From DATDRM01 sp035291705 (lineage in GTDB: Bacteria > Chloroflexota > Anaerolineae > Anaerolineales > UBA4823): a stretch of 18,414 bases of DNA. Of the stretch, positions 1 through 8,400 are shown in pieces (position 1 is the stretch's first letter; the number at the start of each line of letters is the position of its first letter). Made by a program: the position numbers and the translations under genes. The DNA lies in NCBI GenBank assembly GCA_035291705.1, contig DATDRM010000371.1:1-18414 (forward strand), in the 5' to 3' direction. The notes beneath the pieces are model-generated. The model searched no databases. It was not told the origin of the DNA and saw nothing but the letters and a program-made list of their open reading frames with translations.

Positions 1-2
1 AT

Positions 3-554
3 GCGCGCCGACTGGGGATCGAGATGGTTTACCAGGACCTGGCTCTTGCCAACAACCTTGACGTGACCGCCAACGTTTTCCTCGGACGTGAAGAGGTTGG
101 CACTAAACTCGGCCCGATCGGTGTATTAAACAGCCATCACATGGAACAAGAGACACAACGCCTGCTGGATCGTCTCAAGATTGACATCCCCTCAGTGCGC
201 TTGTTTGTGGAGAGGTTGTCCGGTGGTCAGCGCCAGGCAGTGGCTATTGCTCGCGCTACGGCTTTCAACTCCAAGGTCACCATCATGGACGAGCCCACTG
301 CAGCTTTGAGCGTGGCAGCGATTAGCAAGGTGATTGATTTGGTACGGGAACTCAAGGCACAGGGTGCTTCGATCATTATTATCAGCCACCGCCTGGAAGA
401 TATTTACCAGGTAAGCGACCGCATGATCATACTGCGTCATGGGCGTAAAGTACTCGACTGTCCTGTGGAAGGTGATATTGATGAGTTCCGCGAGAAAGTG
501 GTAGCCTACATTATTGGCGCTCGCGATGACTTTGCCAACAAAGTAGTTGGGTGA
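3..554 (+). CDS. Sugar ABC transporter ATP-binding protein (CUT2 family), 5'-truncated by window edge
   Basis: This is the ATPase of a CUT2-type monosaccharide importer, which hydrolyses ATP on the inner face of the membrane to drive the permease encoded next. The reading frame is open to the left edge, so the N-terminus with Walker A lies outside the window. Visible are the Q-loop (VYQD, near 45), the ABC signature LSGGQRQ (216-236), Walker B ending in MDEP (276-296) and the switch histidine in ISHR (387-389). The protein ends shortly after the first nucleotide-binding domain, so it is a single-domain ATPase like FrcA, not a double-domain RbsA/MmsA. Its TGA stop falls just ahead of the permease gene, so the two are cotranscribed. 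The sugar cannot be named; the binding-protein gene is probably upstream. Confidence 0.92.
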   Translation, partial: ARRLGIEMVYQDLALANNLDVTANVFLGREEVGTKLGPIGVLNSHHMEQETQRLLDRLKIDIPSVRLFVERLSGGQRQAVAIARATAFNSKVTIMDEPTAALSVAAISKVIDLVRELKAQGASIIIISHRLEDIYQVSDRMIILRHGRKVLDCPVEGDIDEFREKVVAYIIGARDDFANKVVG

Positions 555-560
555 TTCGTG

Positions 561-568
561 GGAAGAGG
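561..568 (+). promoter_or_regulatory. Ribosome binding site that fixes the permease start
   Basis: GGAAGAGG lies 6 nt before the ATG at 575. The in-frame GTG at 551, which would overlap the ATPase stop codon, has no comparable purine-rich sequence ahead of it. I therefore prefer 575 as the start. Confidence 0.6.
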
Positions 569-574
569 ACCAAA

Positions 575-1759
575 ATGACCCTCATCAAGGATGTACAGAA
601 AATATTTCGAGAAAATATCCGTGACTACGGAATGTATATTGCCTTCATCGCAATCATTGTGATCTTCACCATCACGACGAAAGGTATCTTTCTTACCCCG
701 AGAAACATCGGCAATTTGGTGAATGCGACCAGTTATATTGCGGTATTGGCGGTCGGCATGACATTAGTCATCGTCATCCGGCATATCGATCTATCGGTTG
801 GTTTTCTCGCCGGCTTCCTCGGAGCAATCGCCGCAATCGCTTTGAAATATTGGAACCTGCCTGTGTATGCGACCATCCCGCTCGTTCTGGTGCTAGGTAT
901 CATCGCAGGGCTGATCATGGGTTTTATGGTAGCCCAGTTGAAAATACCCGCTTTTGTGGCAACGCTTGCAGGTGCATTGATTTACCGGGGAGCCTTACAA
1001 ACTGTAACGGCGGGTACGGGCACGATTATCATTGCGGATGAATTTTTTAACGCGATTGGCAACGGCTTCATCCCCAAACTTCCCGACATCGGGATTTTTT
1101 CTGAATTTAACAAGTCAACGCTTCTCCTCGGATTAATAGCCATCATCCTATTCGTCAGGGGCGAGATTGTAAATCGTAGAAAGACGCAAGCATACAACTT
1201 TGAAGTACTACCGATGAACTTGTTCATTGTGAAGTTGGTTGTCCTGTCGGTTTTGATTGGTGGCATAACCTGGTTGCTCGCAAGCTACCAGGGCCTTACC
1301 TGGGCTGCGGTTGTCTTATTGATTGTGGTTATCATCTATTCTTTCATCACGGCCAAGACGGTTCTTGGTAGACATATATACGCTGTCGGAGGAAATCCAG
1401 AGGCGGCTGAGTTGAGCGGTATCAGTGTAAAGCGGATTACCTATTTGGTTTTTGCTTCGATGGGCATGCTCACCGCTGTGTCGGGCATCTTGTATGCATC
1501 CTGGCTGCGGTCCGCCACAACCGTTGCCGGAACCCTGTTTGAATTGGATGCCATCGCTGCAGCTTTTGTCGGTGGTGTGGCGGTAGCCGGCGGCGTTGGC
1601 AAGGTGACCGGCTCGATTATCGGTGCGTTAGTGATGGCGTCATTGACCAACGGGATGAACCTGATGGGCATCGACATATCCCTCCAGTACATCGTCAGAG
1701 GCTTAGTGCTTGCTGCTGCGGTTATTTTTGATGTTACAACCCGGAAGAGAGGCAAATAA
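575..1759 (+). CDS. Sugar ABC transporter permease, XylH/MmsB-like (CUT2 family)
   Basis: Integral membrane permease of a monosaccharide importer, partner of the ATPase just upstream. The 394-residue protein is very hydrophobic, with about ten membrane segments. It has the family's conserved blocks: a HIDLSVG-type segment near residue 72, IPAFVATLAG near 125, a cytoplasmic loop AVGGNPEAAELSGISVKR that couples to the ATPase, and a C-terminal glycine-rich segment with AGGVGKVTGSIIGALVMASL. A long charged insertion (about residues 195-215) separates two membrane halves, as in XylH and MmsB (GguB) and unlike shorter RbsC, so xylose or mixed-monosaccharide transport is the best guess. Start at ATG 575 chosen for its ribosome binding site; GTG 551 would add eight residues and overlap the ATPase by 4 nt. 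The gene is visibly more AT-rich than the minus-strand operon that follows. It ends in TAA and faces that operon tail to tail. Confidence 0.93.
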   Translation: MTLIKDVQKIFRENIRDYGMYIAFIAIIVIFTITTKGIFLTPRNIGNLVNATSYIAVLAVGMTLVIVIRHIDLSVGFLAGFLGAIAAIALKYWNLPVYATIPLVLVLGIIAGLIMGFMVAQLKIPAFVATLAGALIYRGALQTVTAGTGTIIIADEFFNAIGNGFIPKLPDIGIFSEFNKSTLLLGLIAIILFVRGEIVNRRKTQAYNFEVLPMNLFIVKLVVLSVLIGGITWLLASYQGLTWAAVVLLIVVIIYSFITAKTVLGRHIYAVGGNPEAAELSGISVKRITYLVFASMGMLTAVSGILYASWLRSATTVAGTLFELDAIAAAFVGGVAVAGGVGKVTGSIIGALVMASLTNGMNLMGIDISLQYIVRGLVLAAAVIFDVTTRKRGK

Positions 1760-1768
1760 TATCGATTG

Positions 1769-1793
1769 TATTACACCGGAGTATGCTGTAATA
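1769..1793. repeat. Short inverted repeat between convergent genes
   Basis: TATTACA (1769-1775) and TGTAATA (1787-1793) form a perfect 7-bp inverted repeat around an 11-nt centre, ten bases after the permease stop. It has no GC-rich stem and no following T run, so it is not a convincing intrinsic terminator. It could be a protein-binding palindrome or chance. The rest of 1760-1886 shows no gene or clear signal. Confidence 0.3.
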
Positions 1794-1886
1794 AGCATGT
1801 TGCCGTACTGGTGCAGAATCAGCGTATTCAGGGTCATCCTTCTCCAGGAATAGGCTGTCGAAGACGAAGGCATCGCACCACGATCG

Positions 1887-4800
1887 CTAATTCCCCACTC
1901 TACTACCCCTCCGCTGCTGTGTAAAAAACTCTGCACTCAGCACCGCAGCGCTGGCATCCAGCTCCAGGCATTCCTTAAAATAGCGTTCTGCCTCCTGGTA
2001 TTGGCCGATTTGCAGCGCCTGTTGGCCAGCTTTCTCAAGGTAGTCGATGGCTTTCGCTGGGTCATCGGCTTTGCGCCAGTGGTCTGCCAGCTCAGCTAAA
2101 TATGGCGCCAGATCCGCAGCCTGAACATGTTCTATCCACTCAGCGGCACGGCGGTGTAACTGCCGCCGTTGCGCAAAAAGCATCGAGTTGTAGACTGTCT
2201 CGTAAGTGAGCTCGGTGTTAAATGTATAGGCTGAATCGGGAGAAGTCTGGCTGATCAGATCGAGCTTTTTCAGCGCCGCCAGGTGCCTCCCCAGGTAGGG
2301 TTTATCGGCTTCCGTTGGGAAAGCATCTTGCAACGCCCGTAGGGAAAAGGTCCGGCCGATCACACTGGCGACTTTGAGGGTTAACTGTTCCGAGGGGGAG
2401 AGGCGGTCTAAACGGCTTTTGATCACCCCTTGCGGCGTGGTTGGGAAGGCAATGGCTTGCAGATCGATGTGCGGCAGCACCTCACACTCCCCATCGCGCA
2501 CCGTGATAGTCCCATCGTCGCGTAAGATATAGACCATTTCCTCGATAAATTGCGGATTGCCGGCTGCCTTATGCAGGATTTCTACCACCGCTTCCGGCAG
2601 GCTCACCACTCCCAGGTGCTCGCAGGCCAGCAGATAAGCCTCATCGGGGGACAAAGCTTTGATCCGTAAGGTATGGAGATTAGAATTCCTACGCAACTGG
2701 GCAAAGCTGGGTGGCAGCGGCTCAACCAGCGGTCGAGTGGCGATTACCAGCAGCAACGACTGAACCTGCAAGCTGGTAGCCTGCACCAATCCCCAGGACT
2801 CTTCATCCAGCTCCTGGGCATCCTCCAGCAAGATCACCTTCGGCGCTTCATCCCTCGGCTCTTGCAGTAACCGCACCAGCAAGTCACGAGTCTTATCGCG
2901 GCACCCATCCCAAACCTCGGAGGTCGACGTCCTGTCAACCCTAAGCCCCAGGCAGGTCTCCATTTGCAGTCCTTCGGCCAGCCCCTTCACCACCTCGATC
3001 AACCGTGATTTACCGATCCCGGCTTCGCCCTCCAGGATGACGACGCTGCCAACCCCGCGCCGAAGGTTACGCAGGCATTCCCCCAGGAAGATGCGCTCGG
3101 AAGTGCGCCCGATCAGGCTGGCACGCGATCGATCTAGGCGTTTCATTTCTCCTGTCGGCCGGTAGATCGCCACCGGCTCCACTTTGCCCTTAACCGTGAT
3201 CGGCGGCAGCGCCTCGAAGACCAGTCGCACCTGTGCCGCTTGATAAACTGCTTCGTCACACAAAATACCGCCCTCCGCAACCTGCATCAGCCGCGCCGCC
3301 AGGTTGACCTTGTCCCCCATAACCCCATAGGTGCGCTGAGTCGGGCTGCCATACGCCCCAGTGCGCATCTGTCCATAAGTCACACCGACCTGAAGACCGG
3401 AGACCCACTCCATCTCAGGCGGTGACTCTTGCAGTGCCAGAGCGGCGTAAACTGCGCGCAGGATGTCGTCATTGTGCGCGACAGGTGCTCCAAACGCTGC
3501 ATACAGGTAGCTGCCTTTGTCACCAATCGTCAGCTGGATCAGCGAGCCTTCATATTGGGAGATCACGGTTTGCACCCAGCGCACGAAAGCATCCAGCTTC
3601 GCTCCGGCTTGCTCGTCCTGATCGTAATCGATGCCTTTGAAGTTAAGAAATAAGGTCCCCGCCGGACGCAATTCGGATAGAAAGGATTTCGCTCCGCTGC
3701 GTGCTTGTTCATACACAGCGGGCAGGAGCCAGGGGCGGCATCGTTCCTCGCTCAGTCCGTCTACCGGCAGGTCAGGCCAGGGCTCTGACGGCACCTCATC
3801 CTTCAAGCTGCCGATTACGGCATAACGCTTTCCTGTCTCCTCAGCCGTGCGCCATTCGGCGATCGTGAGTTGCTCAGGAAATCGTTCGACCAATTCCCCA
3901 GGTGCGATCACCTCCCCACGCCGGGCCTGGTGCTCGGCAGCAGCCAGCTCGTCAAGTGTATTTCCAGCAAGGACTTCAATATTCTGTATCTGGGCCTCGC
4001 CTACCAGATAGCGGCGGGCTGGACCGACGACTACCGCCACCTTGATCGCCATCGGAAACGAGCTCCCAGTGGGGGTCCTGATCGTAACAAAGCGTTCCAT
4101 ACTTCTCTGCATTGCCAGGCCGCAGGCGAGAGCGCGCTGGCCGCCATCGCCATCGATCCAGCAGGTAATCGCATCGCCACTGAAATTGACCACGCTGCCA
4201 TGATAGCGATGCACCTCGCCGATCAACGCCGTATAAACCTGGTTGAGCAGACGGGTGAGCTCCTCAGCGCCGCGCTGCCGGCCGAGCTCCGCAGCCAGGG
4301 CTTCGCTAAGTGGTGTAAAGCCAGAAATATCGGCGAACAAAGCTGCCCCGCTCACCCGCTCCGCTAAGGACTCGCCGCGTACCAGTGCCTGGCGGCGATC
4401 CATCGGGATGTACACGCTCAAGGGTTCAGCCAGCGCTCTTTTCATCTCCTCGATGTCGAAGTGCAGTTGCTCAAGCTGCTGTTTTAAACGCTGTTCACGC
4501 AGGTGCACCTCGTTCGCCATACGCTGAAAAACGCGCGCCAGCTGGCCCAGAGCATCCTCACGCCCGGCTACATCTTTCAAACTTCCCGGGTCATACCTCG
4601 CCGATTCGACTGCTTCCGCTGCCCGCACCACATGACCCACCTGTTCCAGGTATTCCAGCTCCAGGTCACGCAGCCGTTTCTCCGCCAACGAGGCGTTGAT
4701 GCGGGCTTGCAGCATCGCCGGATTATACGGTTTGTGTAGGTAATCGGTTGCCCCCATCTCGATGCAGCGGATCACACTGTCCAGCTCATCGAGAGCCGAG

Positions 4801-5063
4801 ATCATGATCACCGGGATGTGCCGCAGGTCGTTGTCCCGCTTGATTTGCTCCAACAGTTGAAAGCCATCCATCTCGGGCATCTGGATGTCAAGAAGCACCA
4901 CATCGACTGGCCCACTCTGGTCATCCCGCAGCAGCGCTAGGGCTTGCTGCCCGTCTCTGGCGGTGGTGACCTGGTAGCCCTGCCCATTCAAGGCACGCGT
5001 CAGCATCATCAAGTTGATCTTATTGTCGTCCACCACCAGGATGTGGCCGTGGTTACTATCCAC
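1887..5063 (-). CDS. Response regulator with tandem class III nucleotidyl cyclase domains and STAND-type ATPase
   Basis: Likely output protein of the phosphorelay, making cAMP (less likely cGMP) in the cytoplasm. Domain order in 1,058 residues: receiver 6-125 (acidic D12/D13, phosphoacceptor D59, S89, K111); HAMP-like linker and coiled coil about 140-212; cyclase domain C1 about 235-420; cyclase domain C2 about 465-636; ATPase about 648-800 (Walker A GEAGIGKS 679-686, Walker B VILLEDAQ 743-750); helical/winged region to about 970; one TPR near 1001-1036. C1 has both metal aspartates (D245, D297), but D371 and A375 replace the transition-state Asn and Arg. C2 has N587 and R591 but N474 in place of the first metal Asp, so a single active site at a C1-C2 interface is expected. 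The Walker A-B distance is short and the usual long TPR tail is missing. It starts with GTG 1 nt after the HPt stop, with a strong ribosome binding site. Specificity for ATP is inferred: the adenine-recognition position in C2 is a glycine. Confidence 0.95.
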   Translation of the reverse strand: MDSNHGHILVVDDNKINLMMLTRALNGQGYQVTTARDGQQALALLRDDQSGPVDVVLLDIQMPEMDGFQLLEQIKRDNDLRHIPVIMISALDELDSVIRCIEMGATDYLHKPYNPAMLQARINASLAEKRLRDLELEYLEQVGHVVRAAEAVESARYDPGSLKDVAGREDALGQLARVFQRMANEVHLREQRLKQQLEQLHFDIEEMKRALAEPLSVYIPMDRRQALVRGESLAERVSGAALFADISGFTPLSEALAAELGRQRGAEELTRLLNQVYTALIGEVHRYHGSVVNFSGDAITCWIDGDGGQRALACGLAMQRSMERFVTIRTPTGSSFPMAIKVAVVVGPARRYLVGEAQIQNIEVLAGNTLDELAAAEHQARRGEVIAPGELVERFPEQLTIAEWRTAEETGKRYAVIGSLKDEVPSEPWPDLPVDGLSEERCRPWLLPAVYEQARSGAKSFLSELRPAGTLFLNFKGIDYDQDEQAGAKLDAFVRWVQTVISQYEGSLIQLTIGDKGSYLYAAFGAPVAHNDDILRAVYAALALQESPPEMEWVSGLQVGVTYGQMRTGAYGSPTQRTYGVMGDKVNLAARLMQVAEGGILCDEAVYQAAQVRLVFEALPPITVKGKVEPVAIYRPTGEMKRLDRSRASLIGRTSERIFLGECLRNLRRGVGSVVILEGEAGIGKSRLIEVVKGLAEGLQMETCLGLRVDRTSTSEVWDGCRDKTRDLLVRLLQEPRDEAPKVILLEDAQELDEESWGLVQATSLQVQSLLLVIATRPLVEPLPPSFAQLRRNSNLHTLRIKALSPDEAYLLACEHLGVVSLPEAVVEILHKAAGNPQFIEEMVYILRDDGTITVRDGECEVLPHIDLQAIAFPTTPQGVIKSRLDRLSPSEQLTLKVASVIGRTFSLRALQDAFPTEADKPYLGRHLAALKKLDLISQTSPDSAYTFNTELTYETVYNSMLFAQRRQLHRRAAEWIEHVQAADLAPYLAELADHWRKADDPAKAIDYLEKAGQQALQIGQYQEAERYFKECLELDASAAVLSAEFFTQQRRGSRVGN

Positions 5064-5064
5064 G

Positions 5065-5424
5065 CTAAGCCTCCCTGCGGATAGATTCCAGGGCGACCTT
5101 GACCTTTGCGTACTCTGCCTCGAGCTGGGCCAGACGCTCGTCTACGCCGGCCAGTTTCCCAGCCTTGCCTAGCTCTTCCAGCTCTTTACTTTGCTGGGAA
5201 AGTCTCTGCGCGCCAAAGTTAGCGCTGTTTGATTTGAGGCTATGCGCTGCCCGGCGAAAATCCTCTGCGTTCCCCATGGATAAGGCTTGCCGGATAGCAG
5301 CTAACTGCACTGGCGTATCCTGGAAGAAAGTATCGATCAGTTCAGTTAGGAAAGCCTTATCTCCCCCAACTGCTTCAAACAGATTATTCAAGACCCCGCG
5401 GTCGATCACTGCCTCATCGGCCAT
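5065..5424 (-). CDS. Stand-alone HPt (histidine phosphotransfer) protein
   Basis: Small cytoplasmic phosphocarrier of 119 residues. An HPt domain fills nearly the whole protein, with the phospho-accepting histidine at H61 in the motif AAHSLKSNSANFGA, followed by the usual second amphipathic helix. HPt proteins shuttle phosphoryl groups between receiver domains. Here the gene lies 27 nt after a hybrid kinase ending in two receivers and 1 nt before a receiver-cyclase, so kinase receiver to H61 to D59 of the cyclase protein is the obvious route. The kinase has no HPt domain of its own, which this protein supplies. ATG at 5424 is preceded by AGGAG at a 9-nt distance. The context makes the function strong; the direction of flow is inferred. 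Confidence 0.95.
   Translation of the reverse strand: MADEAVIDRGVLNNLFEAVGGDKAFLTELIDTFFQDTPVQLAAIRQALSMGNAEDFRRAAHSLKSNSANFGAQRLSQQSKELEELGKAGKLAGVDERLAQLEAEYAKVKVALESIRREA
5070..5076 (-). promoter_or_regulatory. Ribosome binding site for the GTG-started receiver-cyclase gene
   Basis: Read on the minus strand this is AGGGAGG, 6 nt before the GTG at 5063. It lies inside the end of the HPt gene, supports the GTG start and implies translational coupling of HPt and cyclase. Confidence 0.75.
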
Positions 5425-5451
5425 TTGCTGTGCTCCTAAATATAAATCTCG

Positions 5452-8400
5452 CTAAGATATTACCCGACTGCGATTCAAGGCGCTAACCAGCTCCTCCACC
5501 CGGATCGGTTTGCTGACGTAGTCGTCCATACCGGCTTCCAGGCAAAGTTCGCGGTCGCCCTGCATGGCGTTGGCGGTCATTGCGATGATATGCGGTCGCT
5601 CTCCGCGCGGCCAGCGGGCGCAGATACGGCGAGAGGCTTCCAGACCGTCCATCTCCGGCATCTGTACATCCATCAGGATCACCTCGTACATCTGCCGTTC
5701 GACTGCCTGGATGGCTTCCAACCCATTCCCGGCCACGTCCGCCCGGTAGCCCATCTGCGCCAGCAGCCGCAAGGCCAGTTTCTGATTGACAGCGTTGTCC
5801 TCCACCAGCAAGATACGCAGCGGCAGGCGGGTCGCCATCTGGGCATCGATCTGCGGTTTGGAAGCCTCCTTTCCTACTCCCTCCTGGCGAGGCTGCCCGA
5901 CTAAAACGTTCATCAGGGTATCCAACAGCGCAGATTGCCTGAAAGGTTTCATCAGGTAAGCTGCGAATTCTTCCCCCTCAGAAATAGTTTCGCGCGAACC
6001 CAGTGAAGAGAACAGGACAAGCGGCAGGACCTGCGCCGAGCGGTGCTTACGGATCTCGCTCGCCAGGGCCAGTCCATCCATCTCAGGCATGTTATAATCC
6101 AGGATCGCCAAGTCGAAGGGGTCGCCGTGACCGATCCAGGTCAGTGCTTCGAGCGGATCGCCGGTATCGCGCGTCTGCATGCCCCAAGCGCGCGTCTGCA
6201 ATGTGAGGATGCGCCGGTTAGTGCTGTTGTCATCCACAATTAATAGGCGTTTGCCGCGCAACTGGGATTGCTCTCCCCTCAGATCCGGGCGCTCCTTCAT
6301 CTCGGGGGCGGCCTGGGCAATGATGGTAAAGTGGAAGGTGGTACCCACACCCACATGGCTCTCCACCCACATCTCCCCGCCCATCAGCTCGCTCAGTCGC
6401 TTACTGATCGCCAACCCCAACCCGGTGCCGCCGTACTTGCGCGCCGTGGAGGCGTCCACCTGGCTGAAAGCCTGGAACAAGCGGTCGAGCCGGTCGGGGG
6501 GGATGCCAATCCCACTGTCTCGCACGGAGAAATGCAGCAGGTAATTTCCAGTGTGTCTAGTGGGCACAGCATCGTTCGATACCGATAACACAACCTCGCC
6601 CTGGTCGGTAAACTTGAGGCCGTTGTTGAGCAGGTTGATCAGCACCTGTCGCAAGCGGGTTACGTCGCCGACGATCGCTGGCGGCACATCGGGCTCCATC
6701 TGGTAGGCCAGCTCCAGCCCTTTTTCCGCCGCCTTGAACTTCAATAAGTCGAGGGCGGCTTCTACACAATCGCGCAGGTCGAAGGGCTGCTCCTCCAGGT
6801 CCATCTTACCGGCCTCGATCTTTGAGAAGTCGAGGATGTCGTTGATCACCGCCAACAACGCCTCACCGCTGTTGCGGATCGTCTCGCTGTAATCGCGCTG
6901 CTCCGGGGTCAGCTCGGTATCAAGCAGCAGGCTGGTCATGCCGATCACGCCGTTCATCGGGGTGCGGATCTCATGGCTCATGGTCGCCAGGAAAGCGCTC
7001 TTGGCATCATTGGCAGCCTCGGCTTCCTGGCGTGCGCGCTGCAACTCGGTAATATCGTGGTAGATAGCGATCAACCCTGTCGGCTGCCCATCCACGAAGA
7101 CGGGTACGCCTGACAATTCTACATCCACCAGGCTGCCATCTTTGCGGACACGCTGGGTGATGCGATGTAACACGCCTTGCAGGGCTTCTGTATTGTAAGC
7201 CACGGCCTGCATCCGGATGGCTTCGTTCTTAGCGACAAGATCGTCCACGTTGCAGCCTACCGCTTCTTCTGACGTATAACCGAATAATTCTTCTGCCGCC
7301 GGATTCCAGGAGACGATATCGGCACTCAGATCCGTTGTGACGATCGCCACGGGGCTGTTCTGCACCACTGCCTCCAGGTATTGTTTTTGACGCTGCAAAG
7401 CTTCCTCGGCGCGTTTGCGCTCGGAGATGTCGTGATAGATGGCGATCAGGCCAACCTGCTTTCCATCCATCACCACCGGCAGCCCTAAAAGCTCTACGTC
7501 GACCAAACTGCCGTCCTTGCGGGCGCGCCGGGTCACGATGTTAATTTTGCCGCCTCCAGCTAACTGTTGGTTGTTCCTCTCCGATTCCTCACGTAATTCT
7601 GCGGTGGTGATCAGATCGGTGATATAAATTCCTGTGGCTTCCTCCGCGGAATAACCAAACAACCTTTCCGCTGCTGGATTCCACGAGACAACGTTGCCTT
7701 GCAGGTCAGCGGTCACGATCGCCACCGGGCTGTTCTGCAGCAGCGCTTCGGAATACTGTTTTTGGCGCTGGATCTCTTCAAACAAGCGGGCGTTTTCGAT
7801 TGCGATCGCCGCCTGATGAGCCAGCCCCACCATAAAGTCGAGGTCGTTTTGCGAAAAAGGCCCGAATTGATCCCGATCGCGCCACAGCCCCATGACGCCG
7901 ATCACGCTCTCCCCCGTCATCAGCGGTGCGAAGATGATCGCTTCGACATCTTCGTCTTCTGGGGTGCCGGCGACATGGAACATACGCGGGTCTTGGCGAG
8001 GGTTGTTGACGATCTCGGCCACGCCTTTCAACGCCACATTCCCAGTGATGCCTTCCCCTAAGTGCAAGGTAGTACCCCTATGCATTTCAGCGTAGCGTCC
8101 GATGGCAACCATGGTGGGCAGGCTGCCGTCCGGCTCCAACAAGCGGATGGTGACCGTGCGCGATTTGAGCATCTCCTTGGCGCGCGTGGCGATGCGCTCC
8201 AGCAATTCTGGCAGGTCGAGCGTGGCGGAGATCTCCCGTCCGATCTCGCTCAGCACCGCCATCTCTCCAGCCCGGCGCTCTGTCTCCTGGTATAGCTGGG
8301 CGTTGCGGATCGCCGCCCCAACATTGGCGGCGATCGTGGTCAGCAGGTGTACGTCGTCCTCATCGAAGTGACCTTCTTGCTGGACGGTTTGCACGCTGAT

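Noticed and set aside
1838..1870. CCTTC...GAAGG as a terminator between the convergent genes
   Set aside because: The arms are only 5 bp around a loop of more than 20 nt, with no T run.
3870..4367. Open frame of 165 codons on the plus strand within the cyclase gene
   Set aside because: Antisense shadow of a clear multidomain protein; its translation shows no recognisable domain. The same holds for other plus-strand frames across 2673-14500 and 15600-17200.
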